Of a DNA stretch of 39,426 nucleotides, positions 1 to 7,528 are shown piece by piece. The stretch lies in NCBI GenBank assembly GCA_020432165.1, contig JAGQGU010000002.1, positions 1,266 to 40,691 on the forward strand, given 5' to 3'. Position numbers and translations under genes: made by a program. The DNA comes from Thermomicrobiales bacterium (GTDB lineage Bacteria; Chloroflexota; Chloroflexia; Thermomicrobiales; UBA6265). The notes beneath the pieces were generated by a model. That model saw only the letters and a list, made by a program, of their open reading frames with translations, did not search any database and was not told the DNA's origin. Numbering within the stretch: position 1 is the first letter of the stretch; every line of letters begins with the position of its first letter.

Positions 1-719
1 GTCTCCAGCGTTGCCGGGGTACAACTCCCCTGGAACTGTGTGGCCAGGCTGATCATCTCGGTTACGGTCAGATCGGTGCGGAAGTTGCCTTCCACGGTCT
101 TTAGCAATGAAGGCACAGTGGTAAGGACATTCGCCGTTGTTAGTTTTCCGAGTACCGCGCGCATGACCAGCTGCTGTCGGTTGATACGACCGAAATCCCC
201 ATCGGGCCCCGAGCGGTAGCGGGAGAAGCTGAGAGCCTGTTTGCCGTCGAGATCAACTTTACCCTCAGCAAAGCTGTATTTGCCGATCTCGAATGCATAC
301 GGATTCTCCACGGTGATGCCACCGATGGCATCGACCACACCGATAAGGGCATCGTAATCGACCAGGCCATAGTGATCGATGCTGATCCCAAGGAAGTTCT
401 CGACCACACTCTCTTCCAGCTGTACGCCTCCGAGAGCGAGTGCATGATTCACTTTTGTCAGTCCCACATCGGGGATTTCCACGCGGGAATCACGAGGGAT
501 ACCGAGGAGACGGCAACTGCCGGTGTCCGGATCGAGATGCAAGACCGAGAGGGAATCGGGGCGGACGCCCTCATCCCAGGCATCATCTCCCTGCGCCTCG
601 TCTACACCCATCAACAGGATGTTGATGCCGTTGCCCTGGTTAGCATCCTGGGCGATTGCTGATATGGGTGTGCTGAGCAGGAGCAGAAGAACGAAGATTC
701 GGATGAGGTGACTGGTCAT
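1..719 (-). CDS. LytR-CpsA-Psr (LCP) family protein, C-terminus cut by window edge
   Basis: Reading the minus strand from ATG at 717-719 gives an open frame to the window edge (about 239 residues). It begins with a hydrophobic signal segment (IRIFVLLLLLSTPISAIA) and continues into a LytR_cpsA_psr domain. Family landmarks visible are NILLMGVDE, RPDSLSVLHLDP, GIPRDSRVEIP, the KVNHAL segment and the RYRSGPDGDFGR region, whose arginines and aspartates bind the polyprenyl pyrophosphate substrate in characterised members. LCP enzymes move an undecaprenyl-linked polymer onto peptidoglycan outside the membrane. The gene follows the tyrosine autokinase on the same strand with a 109-base gap, a frequent pairing in capsule or exopolysaccharide loci. 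The polymer is unknown. The call is secure at family level; the 3' end is not in the window. Confidence 0.9.
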   Translation of the reverse strand, partial: MTSHLIRIFVLLLLLSTPISAIAQDANQGNGINILLMGVDEAQGDDAWDEGVRPDSLSVLHLDPDTGSCRLLGIPRDSRVEIPDVGLTKVNHALALGGVQLEESVVENFLGISIDHYGLVDYDALIGVVDAIGGITVENPYAFEIGKYSFAEGKVDLDGKQALSFSRYRSGPDGDFGRINRQQLVMRAVLGKLTTANVLTTVPSLLKTVEGNFRTDLTVTEMISLATQFQGSCTPATLE

Positions 720-735
720 GGCGACGAACCTGTAC

Positions 736-800
736 GGTAGCAGGGCAGCTCGTCTGCCCTCGGAAGAGCCTGAGTAGGGGAGACAAGCTCCCCTGCTACC
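736..800. repeat. Bipartite foldback (REP-like) element, copy 1
   Basis: The outer arms GGTAGCAGGG and CCCCTGCTACC are inverted. Between them lie two separate hairpins, GGGCAG-CTCGT-CTGCCC and GGGGAG-ACAAG-CTCCCC. A related element lies at 11358-11410 in the opposite orientation. It fills the gap between the autokinase stop and the LCP start, so it could also affect read-through. No coding potential. Confidence 0.7.
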
Positions 801-828
801 AGAGATTGGGTTTGTGGTGATAGGTGCG

Positions 829-2373
829 CTACTCGTGCGAGCCGTAATACTTCCCATAATACCCGCCACCATAGTAGCTGCCACCCGACTTATCCACCCT
901 ATTCACCACCACACCAACCAGGCGGGTGCCGGATTGATGGATCATGCCAGCGGCATTGCGAAGGGCATCAATGCGGGTGGAACCGTGACGGGTTACCAGC
1001 AGGACACCATCGGTAATGTCTCCCACGATGAGAGCATCGCTGGCCTGCAGCACGGGGGGGGTATCGATGATGACCAGATCGAACTCAGACTCCAGCTTCT
1101 CGATCAACTGTTTGAATCGTGGGGAAACCAGCATTTCGGATGGGTTCGGCGGAACCGGGCCACTTGGCATCACGGTTAGGCCCGGAAGAGCTACTCTGCT
1201 CGAGATTGCCTCCCACGTCTCACCCTGGTTCGCGATAAAGGTGGAAACTCCGCGACTGTTATCGATACCAAAGATGCGATGGAGTGTGGGTTTGCGGAGA
1301 TCAGCATCGATCAACGCAACTGCGAGTCCACTGCTCGCTGCGGCTACGGCCAGATTGGAGGAGATAGTTGATTTACCTTCGCTCGCCAACGAGCTGGTGA
1401 TAGCCAGGGAATCGATCGGGTGATCAACACCGGCAAATGTGAGATTGGTCCGGAGCAAGCGCACAGCCTCCGCCGGAGCAGCCTTTGGATCTGTAATCGT
1501 ATAGACCTGCCGGGAACCAGCTTCGATACCGGTACTCACTGGGATCGAAGTGAGCAGCGGTGCGTGTGTGATCTCCTGCACGTTCGTGTAGCTCTTGACG
1601 GTATTGTCCAGGAACTCGAGCAATGCGACGACACCGACGGCCAGCAAGATACCTACAAACGCACCCAGCATGGTGGATTGCCGCACATTGGGCGAATAAG
1701 GGAACGATGGTACGTATGCTGAATCAACGCCCTGCACAAACGCACTGGCGGACGAGGCCTGCATCTCTGACTGGGCGGCGTTGCTCTGCAATTGTGAGAT
1801 CTGGCTAATGAGCGATTGACGCTGTTGCTGCAGACTGGAGCGCTCCGTATCGGATGCTGTAGGGAGTTTGGTATCAATATCATCGACCTGGGACTGCAAG
1901 TAGGCGATCTGGGCATCGACCGCCGAGCGGGAGTTTGCGATTCTTTCCGCATTCTGATCGGCAATATACTCCTGGAATGCCTGAACATACGCATTGGCGG
2001 TATCCGCCGCCACCTGAGGATCGTCACTGTAGGCAGTGACATAGATCAGCAGTGAGCCACTGGATGATGCTGAGACTCCAGCCATGGGGTGATCCTCTCC
2101 CAGGATCGCCTGAGCCCGTTCTGTAACTGGCTGTGTGTTGATGAGTTGAACGTACGTATCGATCAAATTCATACTGTCGTATAGGGAAGTGGTATTGCCC
2201 CCCGAGCCAGTAATGGCCCCGGGGTTCACCACCATGGTTGCCGAGGTCTGATACATGGGGATCTCGCGCGAGACGTTGTAGTAGGACAAGCTGCCAGTCA
2301 CGAGCGTAAGTAGTACAACAATCCACCAGCGTCGACGCGCTATGCGGATAAGCTGGTGAAGATCAAGCTCCAA
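829..2373 (-). CDS. Wzz-domain tyrosine-protein kinase (BY-kinase) for exopolysaccharide chain control
   Basis: A 514-residue protein joining both halves of a bacterial tyrosine kinase. It has an N-terminal Wzz chain-length domain with a membrane segment at about residues 16-34, a periplasmic coiled-coil-rich stretch (about 130-200), a second membrane segment near 235-255, then a CpsD/CapB ATPase. The Walker A region is SSLASEGKS with Lys334, Walker A' is LIDADLRKP and Walker B is DLVIIDTPP. The tail GGSYYGGGYYGKYYGSHE is the tyrosine cluster that is autophosphorylated in this family. Translation appears to start at TTG 2371-2373, six bases after GGGGAG. Single-chain fusion is the usual form outside Firmicutes. 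It is followed by an LCP protein, consistent with an exopolysaccharide locus continuing beyond the window. Confidence 0.93.
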   Translation of the reverse strand: MELDLHQLIRIARRRWWIVVLLTLVTGSLSYYNVSREIPMYQTSATMVVNPGAITGSGGNTTSLYDSMNLIDTYVQLINTQPVTERAQAILGEDHPMAGVSASSSGSLLIYVTAYSDDPQVAADTANAYVQAFQEYIADQNAERIANSRSAVDAQIAYLQSQVDDIDTKLPTASDTERSSLQQQRQSLISQISQLQSNAAQSEMQASSASAFVQGVDSAYVPSFPYSPNVRQSTMLGAFVGILLAVGVVALLEFLDNTVKSYTNVQEITHAPLLTSIPVSTGIEAGSRQVYTITDPKAAPAEAVRLLRTNLTFAGVDHPIDSLAITSSLASEGKSTISSNLAVAAASSGLAVALIDADLRKPTLHRIFGIDNSRGVSTFIANQGETWEAISSRVALPGLTVMPSGPVPPNPSEMLVSPRFKQLIEKLESEFDLVIIDTPPVLQASDALIVGDITDGVLLVTRHGSTRIDALRNAAGMIHQSGTRLVGVVVNRVDKSGGSYYGGGYYGKYYGSHE

Positions 2374-2755
2374 TGTTTACTCCCCTGTGTATGACATGCG
2401 GGCACCACTTCCAATGGTTGAGTATAAACGCAAGGATATGGTGGGACAATAAGTGGGCCTAGTCCCGTACCTATGGTTGACCATTCAGGGCTCTATTTCA
2501 CACTGCTCAATTCATGACTCTCTTTCAGAAGCCACCGGATATGTTCGTTCAGACCGAATGCGTGAGCGATCTGACACTATGCCACGGTATGCTTGCTTAT
2601 TGATCATTAAGAATAATTAAGAATACATGAACGTTCTGTCAATACACCAGATTTTGGCATTACGGACGTTCAGGTTTCGTCTATACATGGACGTGGTGCT
2701 CATTTATGAATATCATTTGTGTAGACAGCGTATACAAATTGGTTGGGAGGTTGAG
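2374..2755. other. Divergent intergenic region of 382 bases
   Basis: No convincing gene. It separates the minus-strand kinase from the plus-strand PqqD array, so it should hold promoters in both directions. An AT-rich stretch at about 2597-2630 carries a tandem duplication of ATTAAGAATA. TTGATC at 2600 could serve as a -35 box, but I cannot pick a -10 confidently. The 3' end holds an inverted repeat described separately. Confidence 0.5.
2715..2739. promoter_or_regulatory. Inverted repeat, candidate operator before PqqD-array copy 1
   Basis: ATTTGTGTA (2715-2723) and TATACAAAT (2731-2739) are inverted with one mismatch and a 7-base spacer. It lies just upstream of the GGGAGG ribosome binding site of the first array gene, where a repressor would block elongation or initiation. 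No matching site was seen before copies 2 and 3. Function inferred only. Confidence 0.35.
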
Positions 2756-3251
2756 ATGTTTGACAGAAGCCGCAAGAATCCGCAGTCAGATCAGAACCCT
2801 GTCGCCCGTCGTGAAAATATGAGCGTGACGATCTCTGGAAACGAAACGTTGGTCTATGATCGTGAGAAGTATGTAATTCATAGGCTTTCGGCCGTGCAAG
2901 CTGGGGTTTGGAATTTGGCCGATGGTTCACGGACGCTCGCGAATCTGACTCACGATCTTTGCGAGGAATCCGGGGGGGGGGGAATTCTATCAGAAGTCTG
3001 TTGCCCGTGCCCTTTCTGATCTCGAGGCAATGGGATTGCTGGAGACGCAAACTGACCATACATCCCGCTGGTCGCGGAGATGGATTGTTGGTGGTGCGGT
3101 AGGAGCTGCTGCATCTGGTACCTTTATTTCGGCTTATGCAGGAGTTAGCCACAAGCATGGAGATCCTTGCTCATCAAGCGAGCTTGGTAACCGGGAGGGT
3201 GGCTGCACGTGCTATGAGATTTCGGGCGGTACCTATCTATGGATTTGCTAG
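2756..3251 (+). pseudogene. PqqD-domain / Tat-signal / Cys-tail protein, copy 1, frame broken at a G11 tract
   Basis: ATG 2756 follows GGGAGG. The first frame gives a PqqD-like domain (ETLVYDREKYVIHRL, VWNLADGSRTLANL) and then meets 11 consecutive G at 2972-2982, after which it ends at a TGA at 3017-3019. Removing one G (or adding two) joins it to the frame ending at TAG 3249-3251. That frame supplies the rest of the domain (ALSDLEAMGLLE), a twin-arginine segment SRRW (about residue 106) with a hydrophobic run ending AYAGVS, and a tail with four cysteines spaced C-x11-C-x-C-x11-C. The restored protein would be 164 residues, matching copies 2 and 3 in order and length. The break may be a true mutation, a phase-variable OFF state or a sequencing error in the homopolymer. 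Function unknown; see the cluster finding. Confidence 0.8.
2972..2982 (+). repeat. Homopolymeric G11 tract inside copy 1
   Basis: Eleven G follow TCC and precede AATTCTATC. Ten or thirteen G would keep the gene in frame; eleven puts it out of frame. It lies in the part of the PqqD-like domain where copies 2 and 3 have an ordinary short loop sequence, so the tract is not needed for the fold. Confidence 0.85.
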
Positions 3252-3396
3252 CATCATTGGTTCGGACGCAGGCAGCGGAGGATTCCTTTGAAGCCGAGGT
3301 ACCCGTGACTGCTTTTTTTCAGGGCTGGTGACGTCTCCGGGAAAACTTGTAGGCGTCTATCTGGACTAATCGACCTCCCATCAGGATGCGACCATC

Positions 3397-4233
3397 GTGA
3401 CTATACACTCCGCAGATGGGGCTGTGGATGATCTTCGCAGGCTCGGGGTAACCACCGAGAATGGAGATTTTCTGTTCGGCATACGGGCATTTGGTGTGAA
3501 TCTCACCATACTGTTGCCCGACTCAGGATACCTGGATGATTTGCTCCGTCTTCTTCCGCCGACGTGGATGGCGGCGGCTCCGCTGATGGAGATTGATTTC
3601 CGCTGTGAAGGAATCGTCGCAGGATCAGACTCTGGCGATTCCGACCGGGTAGCCTCGCTTCTCAAACTTGCGAGCTCCATGGAATATGCGATTGCCGAGC
3701 GATCCCCCGACCATGTTTTTGTTCATGCCGGGGTGGTGATGATTGATGGCCGCGTGTTGATCCTGCCAGGGGAATCGCATGCCGGCAAATCGACACTTGT
3801 AGCCGCACTCGTCCAGAAAGGTGCAACCTATTTCTCCGACGAATATGCGGTAATCACCGCGGATGGATTGGTACTGCCCTACCTCCGTCAGATTGCACTC
3901 CGCAACAGCCTCTTCTTTCCCGAGGGACGCACGGATCTGACGGCTCATGCTCCCGATGCTGATCAGTTATCTGGCGGAGCAGTACCGAGTACGGTCCTGG
4001 TCTCCACCTATCAGGCGGGGGCAAAATGGAGCAGCACCCCCCTTGATCGCACTTCCGCACTGATTGAACTATGCAAGAACACTGTTGGCTTTCGGAACCG
4101 ACCAGACATGTCATTCGCCCACCTGAACCGTTTGCTTGAATATGCCAACGGATATACCTGCGTGCGCGGCGAAGCAACCGATACTATTCCTCATATCATG
4201 GCCCTGTTGGAGCCACAGAACAAACCCTTGTAG
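3397..4233 (+). CDS. HPr-kinase-like P-loop protein (HprK-related, RiPP-cluster type)
   Basis: A 278-residue protein starting at GTG 3397; an in-frame TAA at 3367 leaves no other good start, and AGGA lies 10 bases upstream. The C-terminal half resembles the catalytic domain of HPr kinase/phosphorylase: HAGVVMIDGRVLILPG leads into a P-loop GESHAGKST (residues 125-133), followed by the acidic motif SDEYAVI (Asp148, Glu149). The N-terminal 110 residues do not look like the HprK N-domain. Short HprK-like kinases of this kind occur with PqqD-domain genes and nucleotidyltransferases in lasso-peptide and other peptide-modification clusters, where one group phosphorylates a peptide serine. Here it sits between copies 1 and 2 of the PqqD-Cys proteins, which are its most likely partners. 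Kinase activity and substrate are inferred. Confidence 0.8.
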   Translation: MTIHSADGAVDDLRRLGVTTENGDFLFGIRAFGVNLTILLPDSGYLDDLLRLLPPTWMAAAPLMEIDFRCEGIVAGSDSGDSDRVASLLKLASSMEYAIAERSPDHVFVHAGVVMIDGRVLILPGESHAGKSTLVAALVQKGATYFSDEYAVITADGLVLPYLRQIALRNSLFFPEGRTDLTAHAPDADQLSGGAVPSTVLVSTYQAGAKWSSTPLDRTSALIELCKNTVGFRNRPDMSFAHLNRLLEYANGYTCVRGEATDTIPHIMALLEPQNKPL

Positions 4234-4293
4234 TGATTATGTCTCCCACGTATGATTCATGCGTAAACGTTTGTAGTTAGCTGGGGGCCAACT

Positions 4294-4797
4294 ATGTTCA
4301 GGAAATCCGGCCGTGCTGAGGCCTTGCGTCCACTTGCGCATACAGAAGGATTGAGTGTCACAACATCAGGTAATGAGACACTCGTGTACGATAAGGAAAA
4401 TTTCGTTATCCATCGTCTTGACGCTGATATGGCCGCGGTTTGGCGACTAGCCGACGGCACGCGTGATATCGCGACGCTGGCGGGAGAGTCTGGTGTGAGC
4501 GATGTCAATGATTCACTCCAAAGACTCGCCAACTCGGGTCTGGTTAAGGCAGAGACGCTAGGCAAATCCAACTTCAGTCGTCGTCGCCTCATTGGTGGAG
4601 CCGCTGGTGCGGCGGCGGCAGTGGCATTTATTGCTCCTGCTGCTGCATCTCCTCAAAAAGGCGCATACTGTGGGCCGAACTACATTTATAGCGGTATCGC
4701 ATGTAAGGATGGCAGTCACACTGGAGTTTGGCAGTGCGATTCCTGTGTGGGTGACAATAATGGCGGACCAAACAAATGCTATTGGAATTGCAGATAG
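4294..4797 (+). CDS. PqqD-domain / Tat-signal / Cys-rich tail protein, copy 2
   Basis: A 167-residue intact member of the array, ATG 4294 preceded by CTGGGGG. Residues 10-88 match the PqqD / RiPP-recognition winged-helix fold (NETLVYDKENFVIHRLD, VWRLADGTRDIATLAG, LQRLANSGLVKAE). A twin-arginine motif SRRRLIGG (Arg96-98) follows, then an alanine-rich hydrophobic run ending APAAAS, a plausible signal-peptidase site near 118. The remaining 48 residues hold six cysteines at 126, 137, 148, 151, 162 and 166 and are rich in Gly, Asn and aromatics. The core C-x10-C-x2-C-x10-C has counterparts in copies 1 and 3. The order implies a cytosolic recognition domain and an exported disulfide or modified tail. 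It follows the kinase gene by 60 bases and may be co-transcribed. No function is known to me. Confidence 0.85.
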   Translation: MFRKSGRAEALRPLAHTEGLSVTTSGNETLVYDKENFVIHRLDADMAAVWRLADGTRDIATLAGESGVSDVNDSLQRLANSGLVKAETLGKSNFSRRRLIGGAAGAAAAVAFIAPAAASPQKGAYCGPNYIYSGIACKDGSHTGVWQCDSCVGDNNGGPNKCYWNCR

Positions 4798-4984
4798 TTC
4801 CTCGCTGAAGGGCGCTCTCATCATGACAATCGGTTTCTCTTTCTTGTTGAAATGATGCCCACCATCCTTGGCAGGCGCCAGAGAAGCATGATGATGCGCT
4901 GCTACCTGAGAGTCGGGCAGGCGTTATTTTCTCACCGAGCATCTCATTCCGAAAAGAACTAGACCGCTCGATAGTACTTTGCTA

Positions 4985-5013
4985 TTGCATTGCATAAAAC
5001 CATGCCTTACACT
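4985..5013 (+). promoter_or_regulatory. Candidate sigma-70-type promoter for copy 3
   Basis: TTGCAT at 4985-4990 and TACACT at 5008-5013 are separated by 17 bases, in the 273-base gap between copies 2 and 3. The -10 box lies about 57 bases before the ATG of copy 3. The match is moderate, so copy 3 may be transcribed separately from copy 2. Confidence 0.4.
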
Positions 5014-5070
5014 GTACGTATCTAGGGGGATCATGGAGTCAGGAAAATCAGTAAACAAGGGAGAGATCGC

Positions 5071-5547
5071 ATGTTCAAGAAAGCAAGCGCAACCAGCTAC
5101 ACGCCACTTGCCCGTACCGAAGGATTCAGTGTCACTGTTTCTGGTGATGAGACACTTGTTTACGATCGCGAGCAGTTTGTGATCCATCGTCTTAGCCCGG
5201 AAATGGCCGCTGGATGGCAGATAGCGGATGGCTCACGCGACCTTGCTGCGATCTCGGTGGAGACAGGTGTTCGTAACGTTGAGGAGACGGTACAGAATCT
5301 TGTCACTCTTGGCCTTGTCCAGGGTGAGCCGATTCACAAGTCGCTTCTCTCTCGCCGTCGCATCATGGCTGGTGCTGCTGGTGCAGCCGCAGCTGGAACC
5401 TTTATTAGTGCCTCTGCGGCGGTTAGTTGCGCTCAGACTCCACCAGCATGCCCAGGAGCACCATTTAATAAACCAGCTGTCTGCAAGGGCGGTATCTGGC
5501 AGTGCTGCACAGGGAACAATGGTAACGGCACTTGCCAGGACGCATAG
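5071..5547 (+). CDS. PqqD-domain / Tat-signal / Cys-rich tail protein, copy 3
   Basis: A 158-residue protein, ATG 5071 after GGGAGAG. The N-terminal domain is closely similar to copy 2 (GDETLVYDREQFVIHRLS, IADGSRDLAAIS, VQNLVTLGLVQGE). The twin-arginine motif is SRRRIMAG (Arg95-97), followed by a small-residue hydrophobic stretch ending SASAAVS. The tail has six cysteines at 120, 127, 138, 145, 146 and 155. CKGGIWQCC aligns with the CK...VWQC..C part of copy 2, and GNNGNGTC aligns with its GDNNGG...KC. The four-cysteine core is therefore conserved while flanking residues and outer cysteines vary, as expected for effector or substrate peptides. The recognition domain is the better conserved half. 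Downstream lies the nucleotidyltransferase after 170 bases. Confidence 0.85.
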   Translation: MFKKASATSYTPLARTEGFSVTVSGDETLVYDREQFVIHRLSPEMAAGWQIADGSRDLAAISVETGVRNVEETVQNLVTLGLVQGEPIHKSLLSRRRIMAGAAGAAAAGTFISASAAVSCAQTPPACPGAPFNKPAVCKGGIWQCCTGNNGNGTCQDA

Positions 5548-5717
5548 GCTGTCACATTGAAGAGATTTGTATCCCTTGAGATAGCATTGCTTTCGAGTTG
5601 CCACGTTTGTCGTTTGTGAAGAGCGTTATACATGTATCGCCTATCCGTCATATGAGGGGTGGGCGATGCTAATTGTGGCGCTAGCATGAACAGATGCAGT
5701 CATTGCGAGACTGACGG

Positions 5718-6791
5718 TTGGCGGTATTGGATGAACCGGTGATCTTTGTACCTGACACAATACAGCTGGCGAAGCTTTACTCACACACATGGCGAACCTA
5801 TTCCCAACTTGCTGACGTTCCCCTAGAGCGTATCGTTGTGCGTCTCGAAAGCATCCTCCGCGATGGTGGTGTAGGTCTCGTTTGGCCAAGCATTCGTCAT
5901 CGCGCGGAGGATTACGGCGCTGTCGGGGAAATGCTGGAGCATACCTACCAGCAATATCTCGCCGCTCTGGAGCAAATCGAAAAGGATATCGCCTTGGTGG
6001 TCTCAATGCTGGTCGATGCTGGTATTGAGGCGGTACTGGTGAAGGGATGGGCACTGTGTCGGCTTTATGAACTGCCACAGGTACGCCGACCGGGTGACAT
6101 CGATCTCATCGTTCCCACCGGTACGATGCCTGCAGCGCAGAAGATCATTGCTGAAGCGTACAACCATGACTTCAGGAATGGTGTGGATCTTTATGATGAT
6201 TCCACCTGGAAGTCGAAGCCATCATCAGATTACCGAGAACGCCTGGTTTATCGCGAGTGTAATGGTGTGCCGGTGGCAACGCTGGGATCGACCGATGCAT
6301 TGCGACACGTCTGCCTTCATTTTATGAAGCATCTGGGTAATCGCGTACCCAACACCACACCGTATTGGCTCTGCGATATCGGAGCATTGGTCGAGAACTC
6401 GGAAGATATCGATTGGGATCGTCTTTTCTCCGGCGATCCTGCTCTAGCCGATCGCATCAGGCTTGCGCTGGTGCTCAGTCGGGATATCGTCGGGACCGAT
6501 CCCTCCAGGCTACCGGCCGCAATTGCGGAAATCCGCTTGCCAGATTGGGCTATTCAGTCGGTCACGGATCTCTGGATGAATCCCCATCAGCAATTGGGTC
6601 GATCAGCGGCGCAGGCTGGTGTTCCCCGAGCGCTGGTGAAGCGTCTTTGGCCGAGCCCGCTCAATGCTGCCCTCCGTTGTGATGTCCCGCTACACACGGG
6701 CTCACCGCTGCGCTATCAGGTTGAGGTGAGTGCGCGGTTGATTGGTCTCTACGCCACTCGGGTGATCACATTGGGGAAGCTCGGCCAATAG
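5718..6791 (+). CDS. Nucleotidyltransferase family protein (NTP_transf_5 type)
   Basis: About 357 residues. The fingerprint is VLVKGWALCRLYELP followed by RRPGDIDLIV with Gly126, Asp127 and Asp129, the GDxDL metal-binding motif of the PF14907 nucleotidyltransferase superfamily. A conserved histidine-rich helix (LRHVCLHFMKHLG) and DIGALVENSEDIDW further down also fit the family. The start is uncertain: TTG 5718, TTG 5727 and GTG 5739 all follow an in-frame TGA at 5712, and GGA before 5739 could be the binding site. Such enzymes appear beside HprK-like and PqqD genes in peptide-modification clusters, where their exact reaction is mostly unproven. Here it closes the array and probably acts on or with the PqqD-Cys proteins. 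Transfer of a nucleotide to a peptide or to a small molecule are both possible. Confidence 0.8.
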   Translation: MAVLDEPVIFVPDTIQLAKLYSHTWRTYSQLADVPLERIVVRLESILRDGGVGLVWPSIRHRAEDYGAVGEMLEHTYQQYLAALEQIEKDIALVVSMLVDAGIEAVLVKGWALCRLYELPQVRRPGDIDLIVPTGTMPAAQKIIAEAYNHDFRNGVDLYDDSTWKSKPSSDYRERLVYRECNGVPVATLGSTDALRHVCLHFMKHLGNRVPNTTPYWLCDIGALVENSEDIDWDRLFSGDPALADRIRLALVLSRDIVGTDPSRLPAAIAEIRLPDWAIQSVTDLWMNPHQQLGRSAAQAGVPRALVKRLWPSPLNAALRCDVPLHTGSPLRYQVEVSARLIGLYATRVITLGKLGQ

Positions 6792-6838
6792 GGTAGAGTT
6801 ACGGCGTGAGTTGCCGTGATTGCTGCGGATTGACGATC

Positions 6839-7528
6839 CTACCTGCGTTCACCAAACAGGGCGCGGCCGAGGCGGACGTGGGTTGCGCCTTCGGCAATCG
6901 CGATTTCGAAGTCGCTGCTCATCCCCATGCTGAGTGCGGGTAGTACGTGCCCGGTACGTTCCTGTAGTTCATCACGAAGGATCCGCAAGCCGCCAAAGAC
7001 CGAACGGAGCATGGATTCGTCAGCATCGAGTGGTGCCATGGTCATGAGGCCAACAGGCGCGATGTGCGGAGCGGCTAATGCATCCTCCAGAAGAGACATC
7101 GCAGCATCCGGGGCGACACCGGACTTCTGCACCTCACCGGAGATATTGATCTGAAGCATGACCGGCAGAACTCGATCATGCTTTTCCAGCTGGCGTTGCA
7201 GTGCCCTCACCAGCTCGGGGCGATCTACTGTCTCGATCACCTGCACATATGGCAGCACCTGCGTGATTTTGTTCGTTTGCAATGAGCCTATGAAGTGAAC
7301 CTGGGCGTCGGCGGGGCAGGGGAACGCGTATTTCTCTCGAATCTCCTGCACCCGATTTTCGCCAAAGACGCGGAATCCAGCCTCGTAGGCGGCATCGACA
7401 GCTGCCCGTGGGAAACCCTTGCTCACGGCCACGATGGTGACGGAGTCCGGGTCGCGGTGAGCGCGTTCCGCCGCCTTGGTAACGCGTGCGCGCAAGGCGA
7501 GGGCGTTGTCCTGCAACGAGCCGATCAT
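6839..7528 (-). CDS. YggS/PROSC family pyridoxal 5'-phosphate-binding protein
   Basis: A 229-residue alanine-racemase-fold protein. TIVAVSKGFP holds the PLP-binding lysine (strand beta-1), and FGENRVQEI, HFIGSLQTNK, VMLQINISGEVQKSG, GLMTMAPLDAD and LSMGMSSDFEIAIAEGATHVRLG are all classic YggS motifs. Members carry PLP without enzymatic activity and balance vitamin B6 and amino-acid pools. The ATG at 7526-7528 overlaps the stop of pgeF in an ATGA, so the two are translationally coupled; reading further upstream would enter pgeF. The same pairing is common in bacterial genomes, often near division genes, although those are not present here. It is the last gene of a three-gene operon and converges with the nucleotidyltransferase gene. 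Confidence 0.95.
   Translation of the reverse strand: MIGSLQDNALALRARVTKAAERAHRDPDSVTIVAVSKGFPRAAVDAAYEAGFRVFGENRVQEIREKYAFPCPADAQVHFIGSLQTNKITQVLPYVQVIETVDRPELVRALQRQLEKHDRVLPVMLQINISGEVQKSGVAPDAAMSLLEDALAAPHIAPVGLMTMAPLDADESMLRSVFGGLRILRDELQERTGHVLPALSMGMSSDFEIAIAEGATHVRLGRALFGERR

Noticed and set aside
3017-3251. Copy 1 as two separate small genes
   Set aside because: The two frames together reproduce the paralogue architecture exactly, and the second part has no start codon with a binding site; a single gene broken at the G-tract explains both.
2756-6791. A lasso-peptide cluster
   Set aside because: No asparagine-synthetase-like cyclase or transglutaminase-like leader protease is present, and the tails are Cys-rich rather than lasso-like.
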